Below, one piece after another: positions 45,910-55,640 of a stretch of 64,000 bases of DNA. Position 1 is the stretch's first letter; every line of letters starts with the position of its first letter. Position numbers and translations under genes: made by a program. This DNA comes from Occultella gossypii. Its GTDB lineage: Bacteria; Actinomycetota; Actinomycetes; Actinomycetales; Beutenbergiaceae. The notes beneath the pieces are model-generated. The model saw only the letters and a list, made by a program, of their open reading frames with translations, was not told the DNA's origin and did not search any database. Location: positions 170,945 through 234,944 of the forward strand of contig NZ_JAGSHT010000018.1 in the NCBI RefSeq assembly GCF_019947135.1, given 5' to 3'.

Positions 45910-47493
45910 TCAGAACACTCCTGAGGAGAACTCCTCCATCCCGATCAGGGGCCGGATCACGTGCTGCACCTCGCCGCGGGCGAAGTACCGGTGCAGGGCG
46001 TCGTGGCCGAGCACGTTGCCGAGGGCGCCCAGGATCATGCCCTGGTCGAGCGAGAGGTACCGCTCGGCGGCGGTCCCGCTCACGGCGACGGAATCGAAGA
46101 ACCCGCCCGGCCCGTAGGCACCGAGCTCGTCCTCGATGCCGGCGAGGTTGTCCACCGCTTCCCGCGGTGCGTACGGGATGGCGAGGAAGGCCGCGTGCGG
46201 GGTGACCACGCCGTCGCCGAACTCCGGCTCGGGGTTGGTGCCCTCCCGGCAGTCGCCGAAGCCGCCGTCCACGTCGGTGCCCTCGACGTCGGAGAAGTAG
46301 CCGTCCGACTGCATCCCGATCACGTCCACGCCGTAGGCGTTGTACCCACCGAACGGGTTCGACGCGGGCGAGAAGCCCCAGTACCCGTAGCCGGCCTCGT
46401 CCAGCCCGTGCCGGATGTGCGCCTGCACGGCGAGCGGGTGGTTGGCGCCCCAGCTGTCCGGCGCCCATCGCTGCTCGGGGACGAACAGGTCCGGCATCAG
46501 CTCCTCGAACATGGACCCGCCCCAGGTGGGCACCATGTGCAGGTCCTCGTAGGCGAACGTGCCCTCGTAGACCTCGATACCGAGGTAGCTGCGGGTGGTC
46601 CCGATGGGCTGCTGCTCCGCCCAGTCCCAGTCGCAGGTGTCCGGGAACGTCCGCCACAGCGAGTAGTAGGCCTCCTGCGGGATCTGGCCGAGCGCGATGC
46701 CGACGTAGACCGCGATCCGGGTCTCGGAGTTCAGCAGGTCGTAGTGGTGGCAGGTGTAGTACAGCGGCTCCTGCGGGTCGCCGTAGTTGCCGGGCACGTT
46801 GCACTGCTCCGCCGGGGGCTCATCGACCCAGAACCCGCCCCGGTTCCAGCCAGGCAGGTCTCCCCCGCGCGCGTCCGGGTTGTGGAAGAACGCGAAGTCC
46901 ATCCCGTCCAGGAGGTCCTGCGCCTGGGCGCGCAGCCGCGGCTCGGCGCTGCGGACCACCATCAGCGCCGCGGCGAACCAGCCGTTGTCCACCGTGGACA
47001 CGAACGGGTTGATCACCTCGCCGCTGCCGGGGAACTCGATGAGCTTGGCGCCGGTGGCCTCGTCGTACCAGTTGTAGAACATGCCACTGGGTTCGTGGCG
47101 CTCCATCCCGGCGAGCGTGTCGAGAGTCTGCGCCATCCGGTCGCGCGCCTCGGTCCGGGAGATCAGGCCGATGTCCCGGGCGGCGACGGTGCTCCACAGG
47201 TACGCGCCGATGTTCGTCGGCGACGTGTACCCGGAGCGGGTGGCCGGGTCGAGGTCGCCCTCGATGTTGTCCGCCGGCAGGCCGGTGGTCTCATCCGTCA
47301 TGGCCTCGAACGAGGCCCAGGTGTCCGCGGCCCAGCGGCGTAGCTCCTGGCGGTCCGCGCGGGTCAGGTCGGCGTCGATGCCCGACGGCGCAGGTCCCGT
47401 TGGTCCGGTCGGCTGCGGTGCCGCGGTGGCCACGGCGGCCGGGGTGGCCACGAGGACCACGCCGGTGACTGCGGCGAGTAGTCGCTTTCGCAT
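45910..47493 (-). CDS. Secreted GH144-like glucanase (glucoamylase-like PF10091 type)
   Basis: 527 residues from ATG 47493. Signal peptide at 1-~28 (RKRLLAAVTGVVLVATPAAVATA), then one (alpha/alpha)6-barrel-type domain: SGMFYNWYDEATG, VSTVDNGWFAAALMVV, LLNSETRIAVYVGIALGQIP, WGGSMFEELMPDLFVPE, WGFSPASNPFGGYNAYG, VVTPHAAFLAIPYAP. Members of this family include endo-beta-1,2-glucanases (GH144), so an extracellular glucan-cutting role is likely; the exact linkage is inference. First step of the uptake locus that follows. Confidence 0.8.
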   Translation of the reverse strand: MRKRLLAAVTGVVLVATPAAVATAAPQPTGPTGPAPSGIDADLTRADRQELRRWAADTWASFEAMTDETTGLPADNIEGDLDPATRSGYTSPTNIGAYLWSTVAARDIGLISRTEARDRMAQTLDTLAGMERHEPSGMFYNWYDEATGAKLIEFPGSGEVINPFVSTVDNGWFAAALMVVRSAEPRLRAQAQDLLDGMDFAFFHNPDARGGDLPGWNRGGFWVDEPPAEQCNVPGNYGDPQEPLYYTCHHYDLLNSETRIAVYVGIALGQIPQEAYYSLWRTFPDTCDWDWAEQQPIGTTRSYLGIEVYEGTFAYEDLHMVPTWGGSMFEELMPDLFVPEQRWAPDSWGANHPLAVQAHIRHGLDEAGYGYWGFSPASNPFGGYNAYGVDVIGMQSDGYFSDVEGTDVDGGFGDCREGTNPEPEFGDGVVTPHAAFLAIPYAPREAVDNLAGIEDELGAYGPGGFFDSVAVSGTAAERYLSLDQGMILGALGNVLGHDALHRYFARGEVQHVIRPLIGMEEFSSGVF

Positions 47494-47526
47494 GCGTTCT
47501 CTCCCATCTCGATGCATCAGCTGCCA

Positions 47527-48732
47527 TCACTGCGGTGGCGTGCTCAGCGTGTTGGTGCGGGCCACCTCCCCCAGCCAGGCGGCGCTCGGCTTCGGGGTGC
47601 GCTCGAAGGTCTGCCGGTCCACCCCGATGAGCCCGAACGTGGGCCGGAAGCCGCTGGCCCACTCGTAGTTGTCCAGGGCGCTCCAGTGCAGGTAGCCCCA
47701 GACGTCGACGCCGTCGGCCATGGCGGCGTGCAGGCCGGCGAGCGCGCCGGCGGTGTAGTCGATGCGGCGGGTGTCGTCGGCAGTGGCGATGCCGTTCTCG
47801 GTGACGAAAACCGGCACCCCGCCGGTGAGCTCCCAGGCGGAGCGGACCCCGATCTCGAGCGCGGGCGGGTAGTACTCCCACCCGGTCAGGGTCGTCTCGA
47901 CGCCGTCGGGCACCTGCCGGGGCCCGTCCGGTCCGATGATGGTGCGGGTGTAGGCCTGCACGCCCACCCAGTCGTCGCCGCGGACGGCCTCCAGGTACCA
48001 GTCGTCGCGCTGGTGGCCGTACTCGCGGGCGACGTCCTCGCAGCCCGGCTCGGGTTGGAACGCCTGGGTCGCCACGGTCCACCCGGACGCGACCGAGGTG
48101 TGCTCGGCGAGCACCTCGCGGGAGGCCCGGTGGCACGCGAGCAGGGTGTCCGCGACGGCCAGGTCCGGTGCCGGCAGCCCGTAGGCGACCAGGTTCGCCG
48201 GGTCCTCGCCACCGGCGATCATGGCCGCGATGTTCGGTTCGTTGATCGTGCACACCCACGGGACCCCGTCGGCCACGATCGGAAGCGCCAACTCGGTGAA
48301 CCGCCGGAACCGGTCCACCGCCTTCGCTGAGCGCCACCCGCCGTCGTCGGCGAACCAGCGCGGCACGGTGAAGTGCATGAGCGAGACCATCGGGGTCAGC
48401 CCGGCCGCCTGGCAGGCCTCGACCATGCGCCGGTAGTGCGCGATCTCGGCACGGGAGACGAACCCCTCCTCGGGTTCGATCCGGCTCCACTCGATGGAGA
48501 ACCGGTAGGTGTCCAGGCCGAGTTCGGCGAGCAGCGTGATGTCCTCCCCGTAGCGGTGGTAGGAGTCGCACGCATCCCCACTGGGTTCGGCGATCGAGGT
48601 GCCCGGGGCGTGCTCGCGCGGCCACCAGTCGTTGTTGATGTTGTTGCCCTCGATCTGGTGGGCGGCGGTGGCCGCACCCCAGCGGAACCCCTCGGGGAAC
48701 ACCAGCGGCGGGGTGGTTTCGGCTGCGGTCAT
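47527..48732 (-). CDS. GH1 family beta-glycosidase
   Basis: 401 residues from ATG 48732. (beta/alpha)8 GH1 enzyme: FPEGFRWGAATAAHQIEG start, acid/base Glu165 in CTINEPN, nucleophile Glu312 in VTENG. No signal peptide, so intracellular. About 50 residues shorter than typical GH1 enzymes, mostly in loops. It would release glucose (or another sugar) from oligosaccharides brought in by the adjacent transporter. Confidence 0.93.
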   Translation of the reverse strand: MTAAETTPPLVFPEGFRWGAATAAHQIEGNNINNDWWPREHAPGTSIAEPSGDACDSYHRYGEDITLLAELGLDTYRFSIEWSRIEPEEGFVSRAEIAHYRRMVEACQAAGLTPMVSLMHFTVPRWFADDGGWRSAKAVDRFRRFTELALPIVADGVPWVCTINEPNIAAMIAGGEDPANLVAYGLPAPDLAVADTLLACHRASREVLAEHTSVASGWTVATQAFQPEPGCEDVAREYGHQRDDWYLEAVRGDDWVGVQAYTRTIIGPDGPRQVPDGVETTLTGWEYYPPALEIGVRSAWELTGGVPVFVTENGIATADDTRRIDYTAGALAGLHAAMADGVDVWGYLHWSALDNYEWASGFRPTFGLIGVDRQTFERTPKPSAAWLGEVARTNTLSTPPQ

Positions 48733-48767
48733 GGTCTTCGGCCTCCAGGATCGACGAGTGGCGCGGG

Positions 48768-50468
48768 TCAGTCGGCGGCCCGGCCGGGCTGCGGTACGGC
48801 GTCGAGCAGTTCGACGGTGTAGGCGTCCTCCGGGAACCGCAGCACCTGCGCGGTCTCGCCGCGTTCGACCACCCGGCCACGGTTGAGCACGAGGATCTTG
48901 TCCGTGACCAGACGCGCGCTGAGCAGGTCGTGGGTGATGAACAGCAGGCTCACGCCCCACTGCTCACGCAGACCCTCGATCAGCGCGAGCACCCCGGCGC
49001 GCAGGGACACGTCCAGCATCGAGACCGGCTCGTCGGCGATGATCACCTGCGGGTCGCAGGCCAGGGCGCGCGCGATCACGACGCGCTGACGCTGCCCACC
49101 CGAGAGCTGGTGCGGCAGTTTCGCCGCGAACTGTTCCACCGGCGTCAGGCCGACGATGTCCAGCAGATCCAGCACCCGCCGTCGGGCCTCCAGCCCACGC
49201 AGCCCACCGAAGTTCACGACCGGCCGCATCAGCGTGTACTCGACGCTGTGCAGCGGGTTCAGCGCCGAGTACGGGTCCTGGAAGACCATCTGCACGTCGC
49301 GGCGCAGCCGGCGCAGCCCGGCCCGGCGCAGCGACCCGACGTCGGTCTCCCCCAGGCGCACGGTGCCGGCGGTGGGCCTCTCGACGCCGGTGATCAGCTT
49401 CGCGATGGTCGACTTCCCGGACCCGCTCGCGCCGACCAGGGCCAGCGCGTCGCCGGGCTCGATCGTGAACGAGACGTCGTCGACGGCGACCACCGGGTCC
49501 TCGCCGCGGCGCGGCGGCGGGTAGACCTTGCCGACCCCCTCGAGCACCACGGCCTCGCGGGTGCGCCCGGTCCGGGCTTTCGCACCGCCCGACGGCGCAG
49601 CGTCGGTCCCGGGCCCGGCCGGCCCTTCGCCGGTGGTGCTGATCTGCGAACCGGCCACGCGCAGCCCGGGCAGTTCCACGACCTCGGCACGCGGGTCCGC
49701 GTAGTGGCTGAGCAGCATCTTCGTGTAGTCGTCCTGCGGGTCCTGCAGGATCCGGGCCGCCGGACCGTCCTCGACGATGACACCCTCGTGCATCACGAGC
49801 ACGCGTGCGGTGGACTCCAGGACCACGCCGAGGTCGTGGCTGACCAGGATCGCGGTGAAGTTCTCCTCCCGCTGCAACTCGATGATCGTCTCCATCACGG
49901 CCCGCTGGACGAGCACGTCCAGGGCGGTGGTGGGCTCGTCGAAGACCAGCAGCCGCGGGTCGAGGGACATCGCCAGCGCGATCGCGACCCGCTGCCGCAT
50001 GCCGCCGGAGAGCTCGCCCGGGTACCGGTCCAGTACCGAGGCGGGCAGCTTGACCTTCTCCACGAGTTCGACCGCACGGTCGCGGCGCCGGCCCCGCGGC
50101 ACGTGCTCGTGCGCGGCGAAGATGTCCGCGAAGTGGTTGCCGATGGTGCGCACCGGGTTTAGCGCGTTCATGCCGGACTGGAGCACCATCGCGAACCCGC
50201 CGCGGCGCTGCCGGCGCAGATCCTCGCCGTCGAGGTGGGCGATGTCGGTGCCGTCGAACGCGATCCGCCCGGAGCTGATCCGGGCCGGTGCCCTCGCGAG
50301 CCCGGTGAGCGCGAACCCGAGGGTCGACTTGCCCGACCCGGACTCGCCGACGAGCCCGACGAACTCGCCCTGCTCCAGGCGGAACGTGGCGCCGCGGACG
50401 GCGGTGACCGGCTCGGCCCCGTGGGGTTCGTAGACGATGGACAGGTCCTGCACGTCGAGCAGCGTCAT
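48768..50468 (-). CDS. ABC transporter ATP-binding protein, two fused nucleotide-binding domains (DppD-DppF type)
   Basis: 566 residues from ATG 50468, overlapping the permease stop by 4 nt. Two complete ATPase domains: Walker A GESGSGKST with LSGGMRQRVAIALA, and GASGSGKST with LSGGQRQRVVIARA. A ~60-residue linker joins them. Opp/Dpp systems usually have two separate ATPase proteins; the fusion is common in actinobacteria. It powers import through the two permeases encoded upstream. Confidence 0.94.
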   Translation of the reverse strand: MTLLDVQDLSIVYEPHGAEPVTAVRGATFRLEQGEFVGLVGESGSGKSTLGFALTGLARAPARISSGRIAFDGTDIAHLDGEDLRRQRRGGFAMVLQSGMNALNPVRTIGNHFADIFAAHEHVPRGRRRDRAVELVEKVKLPASVLDRYPGELSGGMRQRVAIALAMSLDPRLLVFDEPTTALDVLVQRAVMETIIELQREENFTAILVSHDLGVVLESTARVLVMHEGVIVEDGPAARILQDPQDDYTKMLLSHYADPRAEVVELPGLRVAGSQISTTGEGPAGPGTDAAPSGGAKARTGRTREAVVLEGVGKVYPPPRRGEDPVVAVDDVSFTIEPGDALALVGASGSGKSTIAKLITGVERPTAGTVRLGETDVGSLRRAGLRRLRRDVQMVFQDPYSALNPLHSVEYTLMRPVVNFGGLRGLEARRRVLDLLDIVGLTPVEQFAAKLPHQLSGGQRQRVVIARALACDPQVIIADEPVSMLDVSLRAGVLALIEGLREQWGVSLLFITHDLLSARLVTDKILVLNRGRVVERGETAQVLRFPEDAYTVELLDAVPQPGRAAD

Positions 50469-51460
50469 CGGCCCTTGCCCTCCCTCAGGCGCGGGTTGGA
50501 CAGCCCGTCCACCCCGAAGTTGATCAGTGTCAGGGAGGTGGCCAGGAGCGCGATGCACAGCCCGGGCGCGAACAGCAGCACCCACTGGCCGGTGAGGATC
50601 GCGTTGGAGTTCTGCGCCCAGAACAGCATCGAGCCCCAGCTGACCATGGCGGTATCGCCCAGGCCCAGGAAGGACAGGCCCGACTCGGCGAGGATGGCCG
50701 CGGTGGCTGCCCCGAAGAAGCTCCCGGTGATCAGGGAGGTCATGTTCGGCAGGATCTCCCGGAACACGATCCGGAACGAGGACTCGCCGCTGAACTGCGC
50801 GGCGGTGATGAAGTCGCGGCTGCGCAGCGACTGGGTCTGCGAGCGCAGCACCCGCGCACCCCAGGCCCAGCCGGTGATCACCACGACGAAGATGATCATC
50901 GCCAGCCCGCCGCCCTGCAGGTACGCGGCCAGCACGATCATCAGCGGCAGCCCGGGGATGACCAGGAACAGGTTCACGAAGAAGTTGATGACGTCCGCCG
51001 CGAACCCGCGCGTGTACCCCCAGGACATCCCGAGCAGCACCGCGATCAGGGTTGCCCCGAAGCCCGCGACCATGCCGACGAGCACCGACACCCGGGACCC
51101 GTAGATCAGTTGGGAGAGCACGTCCTCACCCGCGGTCGTGGTGCCGAGCGGGTGCGCGGGGCTGCCGCCCTCGGCGCGGGCGAAACTGTTGTCCGTGGGC
51201 GCGTACGGCGCGAGCAGCGGTGCGAACACGGCGGCCAGGACGAACACGGCGAGCAGGATCAGCCCGACCCGCGCCTTCGGCACCGACCAGATCGTGCCGG
51301 CCGCACGGCCGAGCACGGTGAGCGGGCTGGGAGGTGCGCCGACCCGCACGAGGCCACCTCCGCCGTCGACCGTGGTGTTGTAGGCGTTCTTCCGACCCGA
51401 CGGCGGGGGCTGGGTCGGTTCGGGCGCCTCGCCCTGGGCGGTGGCCTCCTTCTCGGTCAT
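50465..51460 (-). CDS. ABC transporter permease, DppC/OppC type
   Basis: 331 residues from ATG 51460. Long Pro/Gly-rich cytosolic tail (~1-50), then six membrane helices, including the OppC-type start KARVGLILLAVFVLAAVFAPLLAPYAPTD. The EAA-like loop is AAQFSGESSFRIVFREILPN. Overlaps the preceding permease and the following ATPase gene by 4 nt each. Confidence 0.94.
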   Translation of the reverse strand: MTEKEATAQGEAPEPTQPPPSGRKNAYNTTVDGGGGLVRVGAPPSPLTVLGRAAGTIWSVPKARVGLILLAVFVLAAVFAPLLAPYAPTDNSFARAEGGSPAHPLGTTTAGEDVLSQLIYGSRVSVLVGMVAGFGATLIAVLLGMSWGYTRGFAADVINFFVNLFLVIPGLPLMIVLAAYLQGGGLAMIIFVVVITGWAWGARVLRSQTQSLRSRDFITAAQFSGESSFRIVFREILPNMTSLITGSFFGAATAAILAESGLSFLGLGDTAMVSWGSMLFWAQNSNAILTGQWVLLFAPGLCIALLATSLTLINFGVDGLSNPRLREGKGR

Positions 51461-52437
51461 CGCCGCGTCCTCGGGTCCAGGTAGCCGTAGAGCACGTCGA
51501 CGATGAAGTTCGCGACGAGCACGCTGACGGTGATCATCAGGAAGAGCGCCTGCATCAGTGGGAAGTCCTGGTTCGTGACCGCGTTGTAGAGCAGGTACCC
51601 GACGCCCGGGTAGTTGAACACCCGCTCCACGAGCAGGGACCCGCCGACCACGCCACCGAGGGCGAGCCCGAAGCCGGTGAGGTTCGGCAGGATCGCGTTC
51701 CGGGCGGCGTACTTCAGCGCCACGGCCCTTGGCTTGAGCCCGTTGGCCTCGGCGAAGGTCACATAGTCGTCGCCGAGGGTGTTGATCATCGTGTTGCGCA
51801 TGCCGAGGATCCACCCGCCCAGGGAGGTGATCAGGATCGTCACGGCCGGCAGCACCGCGTGGTACGCGGCGTCGGCGATGAACGCCGCGGACAGGTTCGG
51901 GGTGGCGCGCGCGGAGTAGGCGCCCGAGGTCGGGAACCACTGCAGCACGTAGCCGAGGAAGAACAGCAGCAGCAGCGCCGTCCAGAAGTACGGGAACGCG
52001 GAGGTGAACGTGCCGGTGAGCGTCGGCAGCGAGTCCAGGAACGTGCCCCGCTTCCAGGCGGCGAGCACGCCGAGCAGGGTCCCGAGCACGAACGCGACGA
52101 TCGTGACCACGCCGACCATCACCAGCGTCCACGGCAGCGCGGTGAGCACCAGGTCGGAGACGGACTGCGGGAAGAACGTGTACGAGACGCCGAAGTCCAG
52201 GGTGAGCACGTTGCCGAGGTAGGTGACGTACTGGTCCCAGATGTTGCCGGTCGGCACCCCGAGCTGGGCCTCGATCGCGGCGCGGGTGGCCGGGCTCACC
52301 GGGCCGTTCTGAGCGAGCTTCGCGATCGCGGCGTCGGTGGGCGAGCCGGGCATCATCCGGGGCAGGAAGAAGTTCAGGGTCACCGCCGCCCACAGGGTCA
52401 GCAGGAGCAGGCCGATCTTGCGGAGCACGTAGCGCAT
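51457..52437 (-). CDS. ABC transporter permease, DppB/OppB type
   Basis: 326 residues. OppB-type N-terminus RYVLRKIGLLLLTLWAAVTLNFFLPRMMPGSP, six membrane helices, and the cytosolic coupling loop FAEANGLKPRAVALKYAARNAILPNL. Follows the solute-binding protein gene by 129 bp, a usual place for a weak intergenic signal that lets the binding protein be made in excess. Confidence 0.94.
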   Translation of the reverse strand: MRYVLRKIGLLLLTLWAAVTLNFFLPRMMPGSPTDAAIAKLAQNGPVSPATRAAIEAQLGVPTGNIWDQYVTYLGNVLTLDFGVSYTFFPQSVSDLVLTALPWTLVMVGVVTIVAFVLGTLLGVLAAWKRGTFLDSLPTLTGTFTSAFPYFWTALLLLFFLGYVLQWFPTSGAYSARATPNLSAAFIADAAYHAVLPAVTILITSLGGWILGMRNTMINTLGDDYVTFAEANGLKPRAVALKYAARNAILPNLTGFGLALGGVVGGSLLVERVFNYPGVGYLLYNAVTNQDFPLMQALFLMITVSVLVANFIVDVLYGYLDPRTRR

Positions 52438-52566
52438 GGGTCACCTCCTTCGGTGGTCGACGGCGGAACGTGGGTGCTGCGGGTCGTCCCGGCCCGGGCC
52501 GTGGCCGGGGTGGGCGGATGCGGGCCCCGGCGGGCGTCCCGGGACCGCATCCGAACGGCCCCGGGG

Positions 52567-54231
52567 TCAGCCCGCGGCTTCGATGTTCGTCAGTACCAGG
52601 AGCGGGTTCGCGTCCCAGGTGGCCGGCGAGGCGTACGGGTCCTCCTCGCTGGGCCAGCCGGTGAAGTTGGCCTCGCTGAACAGGCCCCACAGGCCGCCGT
52701 AGAACATCGAGATCACCGGCGCCTGCTCGAACATGACGGTCTGCAGCTCCTGCGCGATCTCCAGCTGTCGGGCCTCGTCCAGGGTGACGCGGAGCTCGGC
52801 CAGCAGCGCATCGGTGTCCGGGTCGGAGTAGCGCTGGAAGTTCGCCGTGGTGGTGGTGCCGACGGGCTGCAGGAACTCGCTGGAGAGCAGCCGGCTGAAG
52901 TCCTCGTAGATCGAGCCGGTGCCACCGAAGGAGCCCATCGAGAGCTGGAAGTTCCCGTTCTGGAGTTCCTGCTGGTACGCGGCCGGCTGCGGCTGGTTGA
53001 GGGTGACCTCGATGCCGACCGCGGCGAGCTGGGTCTGCACCTCGGTGGCGCCGCGCAGCCAGTCCGTCCAGCCGTTCGGAGTGGTCAGGGTCAGCGCGAG
53101 CGGCGTGCCGGCGGAGTCGACGAGCTGGTCGCCGGACATCGTGTACCCGGCGGCCTCGAAGTGTGTCAGGGCGGCGTCGACGTCCTGGGCGACGGCGCCG
53201 CCGTCGGGCAGGTCCGGGTTCAGGAAGGCCTCCTGGTTCGGCAGCAGCAGGCCGGACATCCCGGCCGCGTCCACGTAGCCCTCCTCGGCGACGTCGGCGA
53301 TCCGGTCCCGGTCCAGTGCGGCCGAGAGGCCGAGCCGGAACTCCGGGTTGTCGAACGGCGCCATGGTCAGGTTCGGGAACAGGGCGATGGTGCCGCCCGG
53401 CGGGAACCAGAACGTATTGCCCTCGGCCGCGGCTACCCAGGTGTTCTCGACGTCGGACATGAACGCGTAGGCCCAGTCGTATCCGTTGTTGACGACGTCC
53501 AGCTGGGTGTTCGAGGCGGGCAGGATCAGTTCCTGAGCGGCCACGTTCTCGACCTGCCAGTACTCCTCGTTGCGCTCGAGGGTGTACTCGTTCGGGGTGA
53601 ACTCGCCGAGCGCGTAGGGTCCGGTGCCGACCGGATCCTCGTTCGTGTACGTGGTGGGATCCTCGACGTCGGCCCACAGGTGCTCCGGGACGATGATCGT
53701 CTTCTGGATGATCGCCGCGGCGGGCACGTTGTCACCGGTGAGGTGGATGACCACGTCCTGGCCGTCCACCTCGATGGACTCGATCAGGGCCCAGACGCCG
53801 TTCGTGTCCAGGGCGGGGAACTCCTTGAGCAGGTCGAAGGTGAAGACCACGTCGTCGGGGGTGAACGCCTCGCCGTCGGACCAGGTGACGTCCTCACGAA
53901 TGGTGAAGATCACCGTGGCCGGGTCCGGCTGTTCCTTCTCGCTGGCCAGGAACGGCGTCTCGGTGCCGTCGAGGGTGTTCGTGACGAACAGCGGCTCGTA
54001 GATCAGCGTGGTGGTGGTCCGCTTGCCCGGCGAGTACGGGTTGAAGTTGCGGTCGAACGTGGGTGAGCCGTTGTCCGCGGCGAGCAGCATCGACGTGCCG
54101 TCCGCCCCGCCGCCGTCGTTGTTGTCGTCCTCGGTCGGCACGTCCACGGTGCAGGCACTCGTGGCGAGCAGCGCTGCCACCCCGAGGGCCGATCCGAACA
54201 GTGGCCAGCGGGACCTGCGTCGGCGTTGCAT
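52567..54231 (-). CDS. ABC transporter solute-binding lipoprotein (SBP_bac_5)
   Basis: 554 residues from ATG 54231 (AAGGAG seven bases upstream). Arg-rich N-terminus, hydrophobic signal and lipobox ATSAC at ~23-27, then a family-5 binding protein (FTIREDVTWSDGEAFTPDDVVFTFDLLKEFP; VGTGPYALGEF). The family was named for peptides, but neighbours encoding glucanase, glycosidase and LacI point to oligosaccharide binding, as known for several Opp-like systems. The operator 54294-54307 precedes it. Confidence 0.93.
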   Translation of the reverse strand: MQRRRRSRWPLFGSALGVAALLATSACTVDVPTEDDNNDGGGADGTSMLLAADNGSPTFDRNFNPYSPGKRTTTTLIYEPLFVTNTLDGTETPFLASEKEQPDPATVIFTIREDVTWSDGEAFTPDDVVFTFDLLKEFPALDTNGVWALIESIEVDGQDVVIHLTGDNVPAAAIIQKTIIVPEHLWADVEDPTTYTNEDPVGTGPYALGEFTPNEYTLERNEEYWQVENVAAQELILPASNTQLDVVNNGYDWAYAFMSDVENTWVAAAEGNTFWFPPGGTIALFPNLTMAPFDNPEFRLGLSAALDRDRIADVAEEGYVDAAGMSGLLLPNQEAFLNPDLPDGGAVAQDVDAALTHFEAAGYTMSGDQLVDSAGTPLALTLTTPNGWTDWLRGATEVQTQLAAVGIEVTLNQPQPAAYQQELQNGNFQLSMGSFGGTGSIYEDFSRLLSSEFLQPVGTTTTANFQRYSDPDTDALLAELRVTLDEARQLEIAQELQTVMFEQAPVISMFYGGLWGLFSEANFTGWPSEEDPYASPATWDANPLLVLTNIEAAG

Positions 54232-54293
54232 GGTGGTCTCCTTCGTGTCTTCATCGTCACGTGGCGGGCGGGCACCCAGCCGCCGGGTTCGAC

Positions 54294-54307
54294 TGTATGC
54301 GCATACA
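54294..54307. promoter_or_regulatory. LacI-type operator
   Basis: TGTATGCGCATACA is a perfect 14-bp palindrome with the central CG typical of LacI-family operators. It is 63 bp upstream of the binding-protein start and downstream of the lacI-like stop, so it should control the transporter and glycosidase genes. Confidence 0.75.
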
Positions 54308-54497
54308 TTTCGGTCCGCAACCCGAAGCGGCCGCACGCCCCGCCCGACCCGGCCGTGGCCCCTGGCTCCGGCCAGTACCCCTCCGGCCCGGTCTGCACTC
54401 GACGAACGCGCACTTGCCACGTTCCAACTCCGAGCCGACCCGGGGTAGGTGCACGTTCGAGAGGCCGGGCCGGAGTAGCCGATGGTCAGGCGATGGG

Positions 54498-55610
54498 TCA
54501 GGCGACGTCGCCCGCGTGGGGGCCGCAGCTGTCCCGGAGCAGAACCTCGACGGGCAGGACCCGGGTGGTCGGCTCCGTCATCGGCTCGTTCAGTCGGTGC
54601 AGGACCTGCGCCACCGCGAGCCGTCCGAGCTCGACCATCGGCTGCCGAACGGTGGTCAGCCGCGGGGTGGCGACGTTGCTCGCCTCGATCCCGTCGAACC
54701 CGGTGACGGCCAGGTCCTGGGGCACCCGCACGCCGGCTGCCGTGAGCTCGTCGAGGACGCCGAGCGCGCTCTGGTCGTTCGCGCAGACGAGTCCGTCGAG
54801 GTCGTCGAGCAGTCCCTCGGCGAGCAGCCGCCGGCCGGTCTCGCGGCCGCCGGCACGGGTGAAGTCGCACCGTGCGATCGGGCGTTCCGGGACACCGAGC
54901 CCCGCGAGCAGCATTGCCTCGGTGAAGCCCTCGAACCGGGTCTGGGCGTCGGGTGAGTCCTCGGGCCCGCCGACGAACTCCAGCCGCGTGAGCCGGTGAT
55001 CGTCGATCAGATGGTCGGTGAGCGCGACCATGCCGCCGTGGTTGTTCGCGGTGACGTGGTCGTAGACGTCACCCTCGCGTGGCCCGGCGACCACGACCAC
55101 CGGGAGCCGGCGGGCGATGTGCGCGAGTTGGTCGGCATCGATCGCTCGGGCGAGGGTGACGAGACCGTCAACCCGTCCGGCCAGTCCTTCCACGACGTTG
55201 TGCGCGGCGGCACCCCGCGGGACCGCGATCATCACCGCGAACCCGTGCCGCCACGCTTCGATCTCGGTGCCGCGGACCACCTCAGCGATGTACAGGTCAC
55301 TGCCGGTGTCCACGTGGGCATCGGCGTCCACCCGCACCTGGACCGGCGGTCCGCCCTCGAGCCGGCGGGCGTCGATCTGGGCGACGTCGTCGAAGCTGGG
55401 GAAGCACACGCCGATGGTGCCGGTGCGCCGGGCGGCCAGGCCGCGGGCGCTGCCCGAGGGCACGTAGCCGAGCTCCCGGACCACCTCCCGGACGCGTTCG
55501 CGGGTGGTCTCCCGGACGGCGGCGGGGTTGCGGAAGTAGCGCGAGACGGTCGCGATGGACACGCCCGCCATCTCGGCGACGTCGTAGACCGTCGGGGTCT
55601 TCTCCACCAT
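54498..55610 (-). CDS. LacI-family transcriptional repressor
   Basis: 370 residues. HTH and hinge at 1-60: TVYDVAEMAGVSIATVSRYFRNPAAVRETTRERVREVVRELGYVPSGSARGLAARR. Then a periplasmic-binding-like sugar domain (VDGLVTLARAIDADQLAHIARRLPVVVV; GLVCANDQSALGVLDEL). An insert of ~30 residues (RRLEGGPPVQVRVDADAHVDTGSDLY) after the first strand is unusual for the family. It probably releases the operator 54294-54307 when an imported saccharide is bound. Confidence 0.94.
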   Translation of the reverse strand: MVEKTPTVYDVAEMAGVSIATVSRYFRNPAAVRETTRERVREVVRELGYVPSGSARGLAARRTGTIGVCFPSFDDVAQIDARRLEGGPPVQVRVDADAHVDTGSDLYIAEVVRGTEIEAWRHGFAVMIAVPRGAAAHNVVEGLAGRVDGLVTLARAIDADQLAHIARRLPVVVVAGPREGDVYDHVTANNHGGMVALTDHLIDDHRLTRLEFVGGPEDSPDAQTRFEGFTEAMLLAGLGVPERPIARCDFTRAGGRETGRRLLAEGLLDDLDGLVCANDQSALGVLDELTAAGVRVPQDLAVTGFDGIEASNVATPRLTTVRQPMVELGRLAVAQVLHRLNEPMTEPTTRVLPVEVLLRDSCGPHAGDVA

Positions 55611-55640
55611 CGGGCACCATCACCCCCCTCAGCCAGGACA

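Noticed and set aside
50465..53677. 1070-residue reading of the second permease gene
   Set aside because: Only the last 331 residues (from ATG 51460) are permease; the upstream part is an out-of-frame reading of the binding-protein and first permease genes.
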